Part shown: positions 16,589-24,444 of the stretch, one piece after another | Layout: each line of letters opens with the position of its first letter | How positions within the stretch are numbered: position 1 is the stretch's first letter | NCBI RefSeq assembly: GCF_003595525.1 | Contig: NZ_CP022680.1 | Location: 1,762,001 to 1,826,000 of the forward strand | Direction: 5' to 3' | From: Streptococcus respiraculi | Lineage (GTDB): Bacteria; Bacillota; Bacilli; Lactobacillales; Streptococcaceae | Length of the DNA stretch: 64,000 nucleotides | Program-made: the position numbers and the translations under genes | The notes under the pieces: generated by a model | Database searches by the model: none | The model's input: the letters and a program-made list of their open reading frames with translations, nothing else | What the model was told of the DNA's origin: nothing

Positions 16589-17782
16589 TCAAGATTCTAT
16601 TTTCTTTTTGAGCGCTTCAACCTTATCTAATCGTTCCCATGGTAGGTCAATATCTGTCCGACCCATGTGCCCGTATGCTGCTGTTTGGCGATAAATTGGT
16701 CGTTTTAAATCCAGCATTTGAATAATGCCCGCCGGGCGAAGGTCAAATAATTCACGAACAGCCTCTTCAAGGCGACTTTCTGCCACCGTACCTGTTCCAA
16801 ATGTATCAATGCGCACCGATACAGGATGTGCTACTCCAATGGCGTAGGCTAGCTGAACTTCTGCTTTCTTCGCAAGACCTGCTGCAACAATGTTTTTTGC
16901 AATGTAGCGTGCTGCATAAGAAGCCGAGCGATCGACCTTGGTTGCATCTTTTCCAGAAAAAGCACCGCCACCGTGGCGAGCGTATCCGCCGTAGGTATCC
17001 ACAATGATTTTACGACCGGTCAAACCAGAGTCTCCCTGAGGTCCACCGATGACAAATCGACCTGTTGGATTGATGAAATACTTGGTTTTGTCATCGAGGT
17101 ATTTTACTGGAATCACTGCTTGAATGACTTGCTCAATGACATCTTTACGAATTGTTTCCTGACTCACTTCTGGATCATGCTGGGTTGAAATCACCACCGT
17201 ATCCACGCGCAAGGGTTGGCTATCTTCATCATATTCAACTGTGACTTGGCTTTTGGCATCTGGACGCAGATAGGAAATAACTCCCGATTTCCGCAAATCC
17301 GCTAATTTCTTCACCAATTGGTGACTGAGTGAAATCGGTAGTGGCATCAATTCAGGTGTTTCATCCACTGCAAATCCAAACATGAGTCCCTGATCCCCCG
17401 CTCCAATCTGATCCAGCGGATCTTGATCACCATTTTCACGCACTTCCAAAGCCTCATTGACCCCTTGAGCAATATCAGGTGATTGCTCAACCAAAGACGG
17501 ATGAACCCCAACCGTTTCAGCTGAAAATCCATACTCGGTATTGGTATAGCCAATTTCTGCAATCGTATCACGCACAACGCGATTGATATCAACATAAGCC
17601 GTCGTTGAGATTTCCCCAAAGACATGGACAGACCCTGTATACACAGCCGTCTCAGCCGCCACATGGGCCTCACTATCCTGCTCCAAAATCGCATCTAAAA
17701 TCGCATCGGAAATCTGATCCGCAATCTTATCCGGATGCCCCTCAGATACCGATTCAGAAGTGAAAAGTTTACGTTCTGACAT
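16589..17782 (-). CDS. metK: S-adenosylmethionine synthetase
   Basis: 397 aa. It makes SAM from methionine and ATP. The start at 17782 ([20 protein letters not shown]) is 8 nt from GGGGG, better spaced than the ATG two codons earlier. The ATP-binding GHPDKIADQ and the signature GGGAFSGKD are intact; family length is normal. Expression should be controlled translationally by the SAM-III riboswitch whose 3' strand is the Shine-Dalgarno itself. Confidence 0.96.
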   Translation of the reverse strand: MSERKLFTSESVSEGHPDKIADQISDAILDAILEQDSEAHVAAETAVYTGSVHVFGEISTTAYVDINRVVRDTIAEIGYTNTEYGFSAETVGVHPSLVEQSPDIAQGVNEALEVRENGDQDPLDQIGAGDQGLMFGFAVDETPELMPLPISLSHQLVKKLADLRKSGVISYLRPDAKSQVTVEYDEDSQPLRVDTVVISTQHDPEVSQETIRKDVIEQVIQAVIPVKYLDDKTKYFINPTGRFVIGGPQGDSGLTGRKIIVDTYGGYARHGGGAFSGKDATKVDRSASYAARYIAKNIVAAGLAKKAEVQLAYAIGVAHPVSVRIDTFGTGTVAESRLEEAVRELFDLRPAGIIQMLDLKRPIYRQTAAYGHMGRTDIDLPWERLDKVEALKKKIES

Positions 17783-17788
17783 CTTCAT

Positions 17789-18103
17789 GTCCCCCTTTAA
17801 ATAAAAATGATCCTAGAAAAACAACTACTAGCTGACCCATTCCCCTACAACCGCTCAACATCCTAATAGCGACTATTGTACAATGACGTATGACTTTACT
17901 ACTAATTACTATATTCAAGTTACGACGCTTTCCCCAAGCGAACGAGATTTTCGCTTGGGGAAAGCTAGTAAGTCGTTTAGGTTGACCGCAGGATAGCGGC
18001 AACCGTAGAAAAATGTGCGACGAAGGAGCCGTTTTTCTTAGCGAGTTAAAAGTTACAAAGCACCGATTGTCCTCTTTGGAGTAAACAATCGCCTTTTCGG
18101 GAC
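17789..18103 (-). promoter_or_regulatory. SAM-III (SMK box) riboswitch with a long internal insertion
   Basis: On the minus strand GTCCCGAAAAGGC (18103-18091), a GATTGT/ACAATC helix, and GGTGCTTTGTAAC (18064-18052) form the aptamer core. The anti-SD GTCCC is complementary to the SD in AAAGGGGGAC (17798-17789), so SAM would mask the metK ribosome-binding site. About 253 nt separate the core from the SD strand. Confidence 0.85.
17927..17965. repeat. Perfect 16-bp inverted repeat inside the metK riboswitch insertion
   Basis: GCTTTCCCCAAGCGAA and TTCGCTTGGGGAAAGC with a 7-nt loop. It would bring the two halves of the riboswitch closer as a stacked hairpin. Confidence 0.9.
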
Positions 18104-18116
18104 TTATAACTCCTCT

Positions 18117-18145
18117 AGTATACCATGTTTATCAAGAAATTTCAG
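18117..18145 (-). promoter_or_regulatory. metK promoter
   Basis: Minus-strand extended -10 TGGTATACT (TATACT at 18122-18117) with CTGAAA 17 nt upstream. It starts the riboswitch RNA about 10 nt before the aptamer. Confidence 0.6.
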
Positions 18146-18215
18146 AATTTTTCAAGTCATTTTTGTATTTCATACAAAAAGAAAGGCTTGCGACAAAAGT
18201 CTGATTAGAAAAGCA

Positions 18216-18270
18216 AAAAACGAACAAAGGAAGGGTTAAAACCTTAACGCTCTTCCTTTGTTCGCTTTTT
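18216..18270. terminator. Bidirectional terminator between the ABC-2 permease and metK
   Basis: AAAAACGAACAAAGGAAG and CTTCCTTTGTTCG plus TTTTT form a long stem around an A/T-rich inner pairing, with U-tracts in both directions. Confidence 0.85.
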
Positions 18271-18355
18271 ACATATATTTTAGTAGAAAATGCTATATGA
18301 AATGATAGAGTTTCTTATGTGAAAATCTTTTTGTCTCAAGTTCTTCACATCTTTT

Positions 18356-19573
18356 TTATCGACTCTTAATGGCACGTTGGAAATTTTTCCATAGGCCTGC
18401 ATCATCTGTTTGGAGAATGAGGGGCGCATAGATCTTGCCAATATACCAAATACTAGTTGAAGTTGTCGCTAACAAAATGAGGAGCGACAAGAATCCTTCG
18501 AGGCTAGATGCTTCTTCATGAATCAGGCGAATCGGCATGAAAAATGGTGAGAAAAATGGAATATAAGAGCCAATGGTAAGTAAGATATTCTCCCCCTTCA
18601 CTCCCAAGGTCACGCTCATCATCATAGCCACAACAACCAGTAAGACAAGGGGTTGAACCGCCTTATTGGTATCTTCCACACGCGTTACCAAGGCGCCACA
18701 AGCTGCTGACAGGACAATGTAGAAAATCAAGCCTAATAGCATGAAGAAGACTGTAAAGACGGTAGAAGGTTGGAATAAGAGCGCTACTATTTCTTGGTAT
18801 TGTTCCAAGAACATCTGAACAAGTGGAATACGACCAGCGACAAAGTAAGCAAGGAGAAAACCAACTACATAGATGGAAATATGGGTCAAGACAACTGCCA
18901 CAATCCCCAACATACGCCCGTAAAAATAATTAGAAGCACGAACACTGGAGAAAATGACCTCCATGATCTTGGTTCCTTTTTCATTCGCAATATCCTGCGC
19001 TGTTGTCGTTGCGTAAATGATAAGGAGCATATAAAGTGCCATCGATAAGACAAAAACCAAACCTGATTGCAATGTCTGAGCTAATTCTGTATTTTTCTCA
19101 ATGACTTCATCATAGCTGATTTCTTGAGATAGGATTTTTTCTTGCTCCCCAGTCAACCGAGCGGCTTTCTGGTTCAAATCTGCCTGAAGTTTTTTCAGAC
19201 TGCTCAAGATAGATTCCTTAGCAAACCGATTCATGCTCTCCTTACCATGATAAGCAGCATGCACTTGATCTTCTTTGACATCTAGCACGAGGTAACCATC
19301 AATTTTTCCATCGTCTAATGCTTTTTGGGCAGCCGTTTGATCTTGGTATTCAAAATCGTACTTATCCTTATCCTCTCCTAGGGCTTGTGCAATCTCAGGA
19401 CTGGTCGAAACGATTGGGAGCGGTTCAGAAGAAGATTGGGACATACTAACAAGAATACCCCCACCGACAGAGAACCCTAAAAAGATAAAGGGACTCAAAA
19501 CCATAAACAAGAAACTCCATGATTTCACATGACGGAGATAGGTTTCTTTCATGACAATACTCATTTGTTTCAT
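18356..19573 (-). CDS. ABC-2 type transporter permease (NatB-like)
   Basis: 405 aa. An N-terminal helix (SWSFLFMVLSPFIFLGFSVG) is followed by a large extracytoplasmic domain (about residues 40-175, rich in Lys/Gln/Asp) and then five or so C-terminal helices, as in NatB/YhaP-type exporters. DIANEKGTKIMEVIFSSV is the conserved cytoplasmic ABC-2 segment. The start overlaps the ATPase stop by 4 nt, so the two form one exporter. The substrate is unknown. Confidence 0.85.
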   Translation of the reverse strand: MKQMSIVMKETYLRHVKSWSFLFMVLSPFIFLGFSVGGGILVSMSQSSSEPLPIVSTSPEIAQALGEDKDKYDFEYQDQTAAQKALDDGKIDGYLVLDVKEDQVHAAYHGKESMNRFAKESILSSLKKLQADLNQKAARLTGEQEKILSQEISYDEVIEKNTELAQTLQSGLVFVLSMALYMLLIIYATTTAQDIANEKGTKIMEVIFSSVRASNYFYGRMLGIVAVVLTHISIYVVGFLLAYFVAGRIPLVQMFLEQYQEIVALLFQPSTVFTVFFMLLGLIFYIVLSAACGALVTRVEDTNKAVQPLVLLVVVAMMMSVTLGVKGENILLTIGSYIPFFSPFFMPIRLIHEEASSLEGFLSLLILLATTSTSIWYIGKIYAPLILQTDDAGLWKNFQRAIKSR

Positions 19574-20463
19574 AGGGCTACTCCTGATTCTAACTTGAAG
19601 ATTTCATCAATCGTTGGGGCTTGCTGGTCAAAGGTTGACACGTATTGTCCCTGAGTGAGAATATCAAATAAGGCTGGGCCTGCTGACTCATCATCCAAGA
19701 CGAGACGCCAAGTCCCTTGCTTGGTCCGACTGGCACTGACCACATGCGGGAGAGCTTCCAATTCTTCCTGCGTTTTCTCACTTGCGACAAAGATTCGTGT
19801 CTTACCGTAGCTATTCCGAACGTCCTCAATCGTACCTGAGACAACCACTTTCCCGTCACGAATCATCAAAATATCATCACAAAGTTCTTCGACATTGGTC
19901 ATGACATGGTCTGAGAAAATAATGGTCGCACCACGTTCTTTTTCTTCAAAAATTACCTGCTTGAGTAGCTCCGTATTGACAGGATCAAGTCCGCTGAAAG
20001 GCTCGTCTAAGATAATCAAATCAGGCTGGTGCATGAGAGTGATAATCAACTGAATTTTCTGTTGATTTCCCTTAGATAGGCTTTTTATTTTATCAGTTGG
20101 ATTGCCTTTTACCTGCAATTTTGCCATCCAAAGTGGTAATTGTTCCTTGATATAGGAGGTCGAAAGACCTTTCAAGCTAGCTAGATAATGCACTTGATTA
20201 TAGACCGTTAATTTGGGCATCAAGCTGCGTTCTTCCGGTAGATAGCCGATTTTCTCGTAGGTTTGCTGAGAAATTGCCTCTCCGTCTAAGCGAATCTCTC
20301 CCTCATAGTCTAAGAAATGTAACATGCTATGGAAAATCGTTGTTTTCCCCGCACCATTTTTCCCGACTAGACCGACAATCCGTCCCTTCCCTGCTTGGAA
20401 ATCAATTCCATGCAAAACAGCCTTGTCACCAAAACTTTTCTTCAGTCCCACTACTTCTAACAT
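19570..20463 (-). CDS. ABC transporter ATP-binding protein
   Basis: 297 aa from the ATG at 20463, preceded by AAGGAGG. Walker A GKNGAGKTT, signature LSKGNQQK, Walker B LIILDEPFSGLD and the H-loop SDHVM are all present, followed by a DUF4162-like C-terminal extension. It is the partner of the ABC-2 permease immediately downstream (4-nt overlap). Drug or peptide export is likely; sodium export (NatA) is another possibility. Confidence 0.9.
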   Translation of the reverse strand: MLEVVGLKKSFGDKAVLHGIDFQAGKGRIVGLVGKNGAGKTTIFHSMLHFLDYEGEIRLDGEAISQQTYEKIGYLPEERSLMPKLTVYNQVHYLASLKGLSTSYIKEQLPLWMAKLQVKGNPTDKIKSLSKGNQQKIQLIITLMHQPDLIILDEPFSGLDPVNTELLKQVIFEEKERGATIIFSDHVMTNVEELCDDILMIRDGKVVVSGTIEDVRNSYGKTRIFVASEKTQEELEALPHVVSASRTKQGTWRLVLDDESAGPALFDILTQGQYVSTFDQQAPTIDEIFKLESGVAL

Positions 20464-20519
20464 TGAAGCCTCCTTTTTGTGCCATGACGATATGTGAGCG
20501 TTTCCAAAATAATACATCT

Positions 20520-20548
20520 ATTATACTCCGAATGGCTTAAAATCACAA
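20520..20548 (-). promoter_or_regulatory. Promoter of the ABC-2 exporter operon
   Basis: Minus-strand TTGTGA (20548-20543), 17-nt spacer, TATAAT (20525-20520), about 57 nt before the ATG. Confidence 0.65.
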
Positions 20549-20581
20549 TAGCCATTTTCTGAAGGAGCGCAGCACGAACCA

Positions 20582-21049
20582 TTAAATCCAATCCGTCTGG
20601 CTAATCGCTTCTTGGACCTTCTCAATCGGTAGCTGAACAAGTTCGCATTGTTTTTCCTGATAGAGATATTTGGCATAATCGTCTATGCGGTATTCATTGA
20701 TATAGACTACGCGCTTGCAACCTACTTGAAGGAGCTGCTTGGAACAGTTAAGGCAGGGAAAATGCGTCACATAGGCGGTAAAACCTTTTGGAATCCCCCG
20801 CTCTGCACCTTGTAAAATAGCATTGACCTCAGCATGAAGCGTGCGTACACAATGACCGTCCACCACCAGACATTCCTGCTCCAAACAATGTTCGGTACCT
20901 GAGACAGAGCCGTTATAGCCTGTTGCCACAACTTTATTGTCCTTGACCAAAACGGCTCCAACCTTTGCCCGTTTACAGGTTGCCCGATTGGCAATCAAGA
21001 GGGCCTGAGCTGCAAAATATTCATCCCATGCTAACCGTTTTTCTGCCAT
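20582..21049 (-). CDS. Deoxycytidylate deaminase (ComEB type)
   Basis: 155 aa. It deaminates dCMP to dUMP for thymidylate synthesis. The zinc site is complete: H72-x-E74 (TLHAEVNAIL) and C99/C102 (PCLNC). The protein is the comEB homologue by family; no competence genes or CIN-box are adjacent. AGGAGG precedes the ATG and a TATAAT box lies about 35 nt upstream. Confidence 0.9.
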   Translation of the reverse strand: MAEKRLAWDEYFAAQALLIANRATCKRAKVGAVLVKDNKVVATGYNGSVSGTEHCLEQECLVVDGHCVRTLHAEVNAILQGAERGIPKGFTAYVTHFPCLNCSKQLLQVGCKRVVYINEYRIDDYAKYLYQEKQCELVQLPIEKVQEAISQTDWI

Positions 21050-21189
21050 TTTCTATTCTCCTCCTAGCTATTTTCCTTATTATACCATGTTTTTTTGAAA
21101 AAGGAGAGAGATAAAAAGACAAGTCACCTCTTACAATAATCTACCCCAGATAGCACAAGTTGACACCATCAAGTAGCAAATCTCAGCGC

Positions 21190-21240
21190 GGAAAGCAAGA
21201 AAAGAATGAGCCACGTATCGCCCATCCTTTCCTTGTTCTA
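21190..21240 (-). terminator. Probable polA terminator
   Basis: Minus-strand AAGGAAAGGATGGGC can pair over 15 bp, with G-U pairs, with GCTCATTCTTTTCTT. The U-tract is interrupted, so strength is uncertain. Confidence 0.5.
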
Positions 21241-23880
21241 TTATTTAGCTTCATACCAAGTCTTGCCTGCATTTTCATCGGCAATGAGAGGAACAGACAA
21301 TGAGATGGCTGCTTCCATGACTTCCTTGACCATGATGCGAACCGTGTCTAGCTCATCATTTGGTACTTCAAGGACAATTTCATCATGCACCTGCAAGAGC
21401 ATACGGGTACGTAGACCTGCTTCTGTCATAGCTTTATCTAGGTTAATCATGGCTACTTTGAGCACATCAGCAGCCGAACCTTGAATCGGTGAATTGATTG
21501 CGGTTCGTTCAGCAAAGTTGCGTACATTGAAATTGCGTGAATTGATGTCAGGAATTTCCCTGCGACGGTGATAAATGGTCTCTACATAGCCCTTATCCCG
21601 CGCTTCACGGACAATGCTCTCCATATAGTTTTTGATACCTGGGAAGCGTTCAAAATAGGTATCAATATAAGCTTTTGCTTCCTTACGAGTAATGCCCAGA
21701 TTATTGGACAAGCCAAAGTCAGAAATCCCATAAACCACCCCGAAATTGACTGCCTTTGCATTTCTACGGTCGTTTGCTGTCACATCTTCTGGCTTATCGA
21801 TGCCAAAAACCCGCATGGCAGTCGAAGTATGAATATCTGCCCCCTGACGAAAGGCTTCAATCAAGTGTTCATCTTGAGAAATATGCGCTAAGATACGTAA
21901 TTCAATTTGCGAATAGTCCGAGCTGAGTAGGACACTATCTTCCCATTCTGGCACAAAGGCCTTACGAATCAGGCGACCTTGCTCAAGTCGAACAGGGATA
22001 TTTTGCAAGTTGGGATCAGTACTGGACAAGCGACCTGTCTGAGTTAAATCTTGAACATAGCGGGTACGGATTTTCCCGTCTTCCATAATGGCTTCTTGAA
22101 GACCAATCACGTAGGTCGATTGCAACTTGGTAATCTGACGATACTCAAGAATTTTTGACACGATAGGTGCAATCGGAGCCAGTCGTTCCAGGACATCGAC
22201 AGCCGTTGAATAGCCTGTCTTGGTCTTTTTGGTAAATTCAAGTGGCAACCCCATTTTCTCAAAGAGGATAACGCCTAGTTGCTTAGGTGAGTTGATATTG
22301 AACTCCTCACCAGCTAGTTCATAAATCTCCTCAGTCAACTGATTAATCAAGACATCATTTTCAACCTGCATGGCTTTTAAGGTTTCTGCCTCAACCTTAA
22401 TCCCGGTCATTTCCATTTTAGCAAGGACATTTGAAAGGGGTAGCTCCATGTCAAAGAGGAGGTCTGACTGCTGATTTTCAGCCAGCTTAGTCCGCATAAT
22501 TGACTCAGTCTCAACCAGAACGGCCAACTTATTAGCCAAGTGTTGATAGAGATCTTCTTGGTCAGGTAGTGCACGCCTCACTCCCTTGCCATAGACTACC
22601 TCATCCGCATCTAGACTATATGAACCGTAGAGCTTCGCAATCGTTGCAATTTCATTGTCTTCAACCGTTGTCAGCAAATATTTTGCCAAACGACTATCAA
22701 AAGCCGCGAGTTCTAGGTCAATCCCGTAATGGGAAAGAAGAACCTTGCTACGCTTGAAATCGTAGGTCTTAATGGCTGTATTGGTCAGAAATTCTCGCAA
22801 AATATCTTGTGAGAGCAGCGCTTCTCCGCCTGCGTAAATGGTCTTTTCATCTCCCCAAACTAGACCGATAATCGACTCTTTATGATAGTTATCCCCAAAT
22901 ATTTCAAAGTAGAAGAACTGGTCTGGATGAAGCATATCGGCTTCAACTGTCTCAACTGTTACAAATTCATTCTTAGTCGCAGTCGGCGCTGTCGCCTCAC
23001 CTCCTAGCTGGGAACGAAGAAGTTTGAAGCCCATATCCTCATAAAAGCGAGCGAGTTCTGCCATATCTGGCCCTTGATAGACAAGATCCTCTAAGCCAAT
23101 GGTAATCGGAGCCTCTGTATCAATTGTTGCGAGCGTCCGTGAGAGAAAGGCTTGCTCTTTGTCCTGAATCAGATTATCCTTCATCTTGGACGGCTTCATG
23201 CTGTCGATATGTTTGTAAATACCGTCTAGCGATCCGTATTCGGTCAGGAGTTTAAGCCCTGTCTTCTCTCCAATTTTAGTCACACCAGGGATATTATCTG
23301 ACTTATCTCCCATGAGAGCTTTTAGGTCGATGAACTGGGTCGGAGTGATGCCCATTTTTTCCATGAGGTAGGCTGGGGTAAATTCCTCAAATTCTGCGAC
23401 ACCTTTTTTAGAAATTTCAACAATTGTATTGTCATCTGTCAGCTGAATCAAATCCTTATCACCGCTGACAATCGTTACATCAAAAGGCACGCTGGTCCGC
23501 TCTGCCATTTTATCCAAAGTCCCGATAATGTCGTCGGCTTCGTAGCGCTCCAAATCATAGTGACGAATCCCCATGACCTCAAGCATCTGGCGAATGAAGG
23601 GAAACTGCTCGCGGAACTCGTCTGGCGTCTTGGCACGACCCGCCTTATAGTCCTCGTACATCTCTGTACGGAAGGTCGTCTTGCCCGCATCAAAAGCCAC
23701 CAACACATGAGTGGGCTTGATTCGCTTCATCATGTGGTCCAGCATGAGATGAAAACCGTAAATAGCATTGGTATGAAGGCCTGTTGGGCTCTTAAAGCGA
23801 TCAATTTGATTGTAGAGTGCAAAGAAAGCACGAAAGGCTACCGATGAGCCGTCTATTAGTAATAATCTATTTTTATCCAT
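21241..23880 (-). CDS. polA: DNA polymerase I
   Basis: 879 aa. It has the N-terminal 5'-3' exonuclease (LLLIDGSSVAFRAFFALY; EADDIIGTLDK), a central region with a degenerate proofreading domain as usual in Gram-positive Pol I, and the polymerase domain with SSDYSQIELR (motif A), RNAKAVNFGVVYG (motif B) and QVHDEIVLE (motif C). It ends with the family-typical WYEAK. An extended -10 ends 6 nt before the ATG, so the transcript may be leaderless. Confidence 0.96.
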   Translation of the reverse strand: MDKNRLLLIDGSSVAFRAFFALYNQIDRFKSPTGLHTNAIYGFHLMLDHMMKRIKPTHVLVAFDAGKTTFRTEMYEDYKAGRAKTPDEFREQFPFIRQMLEVMGIRHYDLERYEADDIIGTLDKMAERTSVPFDVTIVSGDKDLIQLTDDNTIVEISKKGVAEFEEFTPAYLMEKMGITPTQFIDLKALMGDKSDNIPGVTKIGEKTGLKLLTEYGSLDGIYKHIDSMKPSKMKDNLIQDKEQAFLSRTLATIDTEAPITIGLEDLVYQGPDMAELARFYEDMGFKLLRSQLGGEATAPTATKNEFVTVETVEADMLHPDQFFYFEIFGDNYHKESIIGLVWGDEKTIYAGGEALLSQDILREFLTNTAIKTYDFKRSKVLLSHYGIDLELAAFDSRLAKYLLTTVEDNEIATIAKLYGSYSLDADEVVYGKGVRRALPDQEDLYQHLANKLAVLVETESIMRTKLAENQQSDLLFDMELPLSNVLAKMEMTGIKVEAETLKAMQVENDVLINQLTEEIYELAGEEFNINSPKQLGVILFEKMGLPLEFTKKTKTGYSTAVDVLERLAPIAPIVSKILEYRQITKLQSTYVIGLQEAIMEDGKIRTRYVQDLTQTGRLSSTDPNLQNIPVRLEQGRLIRKAFVPEWEDSVLLSSDYSQIELRILAHISQDEHLIEAFRQGADIHTSTAMRVFGIDKPEDVTANDRRNAKAVNFGVVYGISDFGLSNNLGITRKEAKAYIDTYFERFPGIKNYMESIVREARDKGYVETIYHRRREIPDINSRNFNVRNFAERTAINSPIQGSAADVLKVAMINLDKAMTEAGLRTRMLLQVHDEIVLEVPNDELDTVRIMVKEVMEAAISLSVPLIADENAGKTWYEAK

Positions 23881-23895
23881 AGCCTTATTATATCA
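23881..23895 (-). promoter_or_regulatory. Extended -10 promoter abutting the polA start codon
   Basis: Minus-strand TGATATAAT (TATAAT at 23892-23887), AAGGCT, ATG. The arrangement is the same as at tex and trhP1. Confidence 0.6.
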
Positions 23896-23964
23896 TACCT
23901 AGCCTCATTTTCTTGCTTGGACTCGCCAAAAATTACATTCTGACCTTGCTACCCCAGTTAAAAC

Positions 23965-24400
23965 CAAAACGACTATATGACTATATATAGGTTAGAACAT
24001 CGTTAAGTCGCTTTGATAAACGCTAGTTCTATCTGCAGCTCCTTGCCTATCCTATTCATAAGATACGAGGGCGTTAAAAAAGCGAATGAAAAATAGGAAA
24101 TACGACGAAGAAGCGGAAACATCTAGGAGTATTTATCTTTTTTCCGAGCTTTTAGCCCGAGTTCAATTCCGCAAGATACGAGGCGTTAAAAGCACACAGT
24201 GAAAATAGGAAGTCTGACGAAGAGTCTAAGGAGAGTTTGCTCTGTAAACTCCTATCACTCACCTCCAAAGGTATACTATACCTTTGGAGCTAGGAAGACT
24301 TATCCCTAAAGGGAGCCTCAGCTGTAACCAACTGAAGTTGGAACATCTGCGTCTCTTTTTCACACAGTGCTTAGCCCGAGTTCAGTTTTCAATCCACTAT
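23965..24400. repeat. Mosaic of intergenic repeats between polA and the surface protein
   Basis: The gap holds no credible gene. 23985-24060 matches 59955-60022 (GTCGCTTTGAT, AGTTCTA, CTGCA, CTTGCCT). 24120-24220 resembles 11180-11235 (ATCTTTTTTCCGAG). 24303-24400 matches the last unit and tail at 142-238. A palindrome with 13-bp arms (CTCCAAAGGTATA) and a 1-nt centre lies at 24263-24289. Confidence 0.7.
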
Positions 24401-24402
24401 AA

Positions 24403-24435
24403 AAAAACTAGTTCTATCAGATAGAACTAGTTTTT
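24403..24435. terminator. Terminator of the LPXTG surface protein gene
   Basis: AAAAACTAGTTCTAT and ATAGAACTAGTTTTT form a perfect 15-bp stem including the A/T tracts, with a CAG loop. Confidence 0.85.
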
Positions 24436-24444
24436 AGTCGGTGT

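Noticed and set aside
20524..20557. Terminator hairpin downstream of dCMP deaminase (AATGGCT/AGCCATT)
   Set aside because: There is no U-tract on the minus strand and the hairpin overlaps the promoter of the ABC-2 operon.
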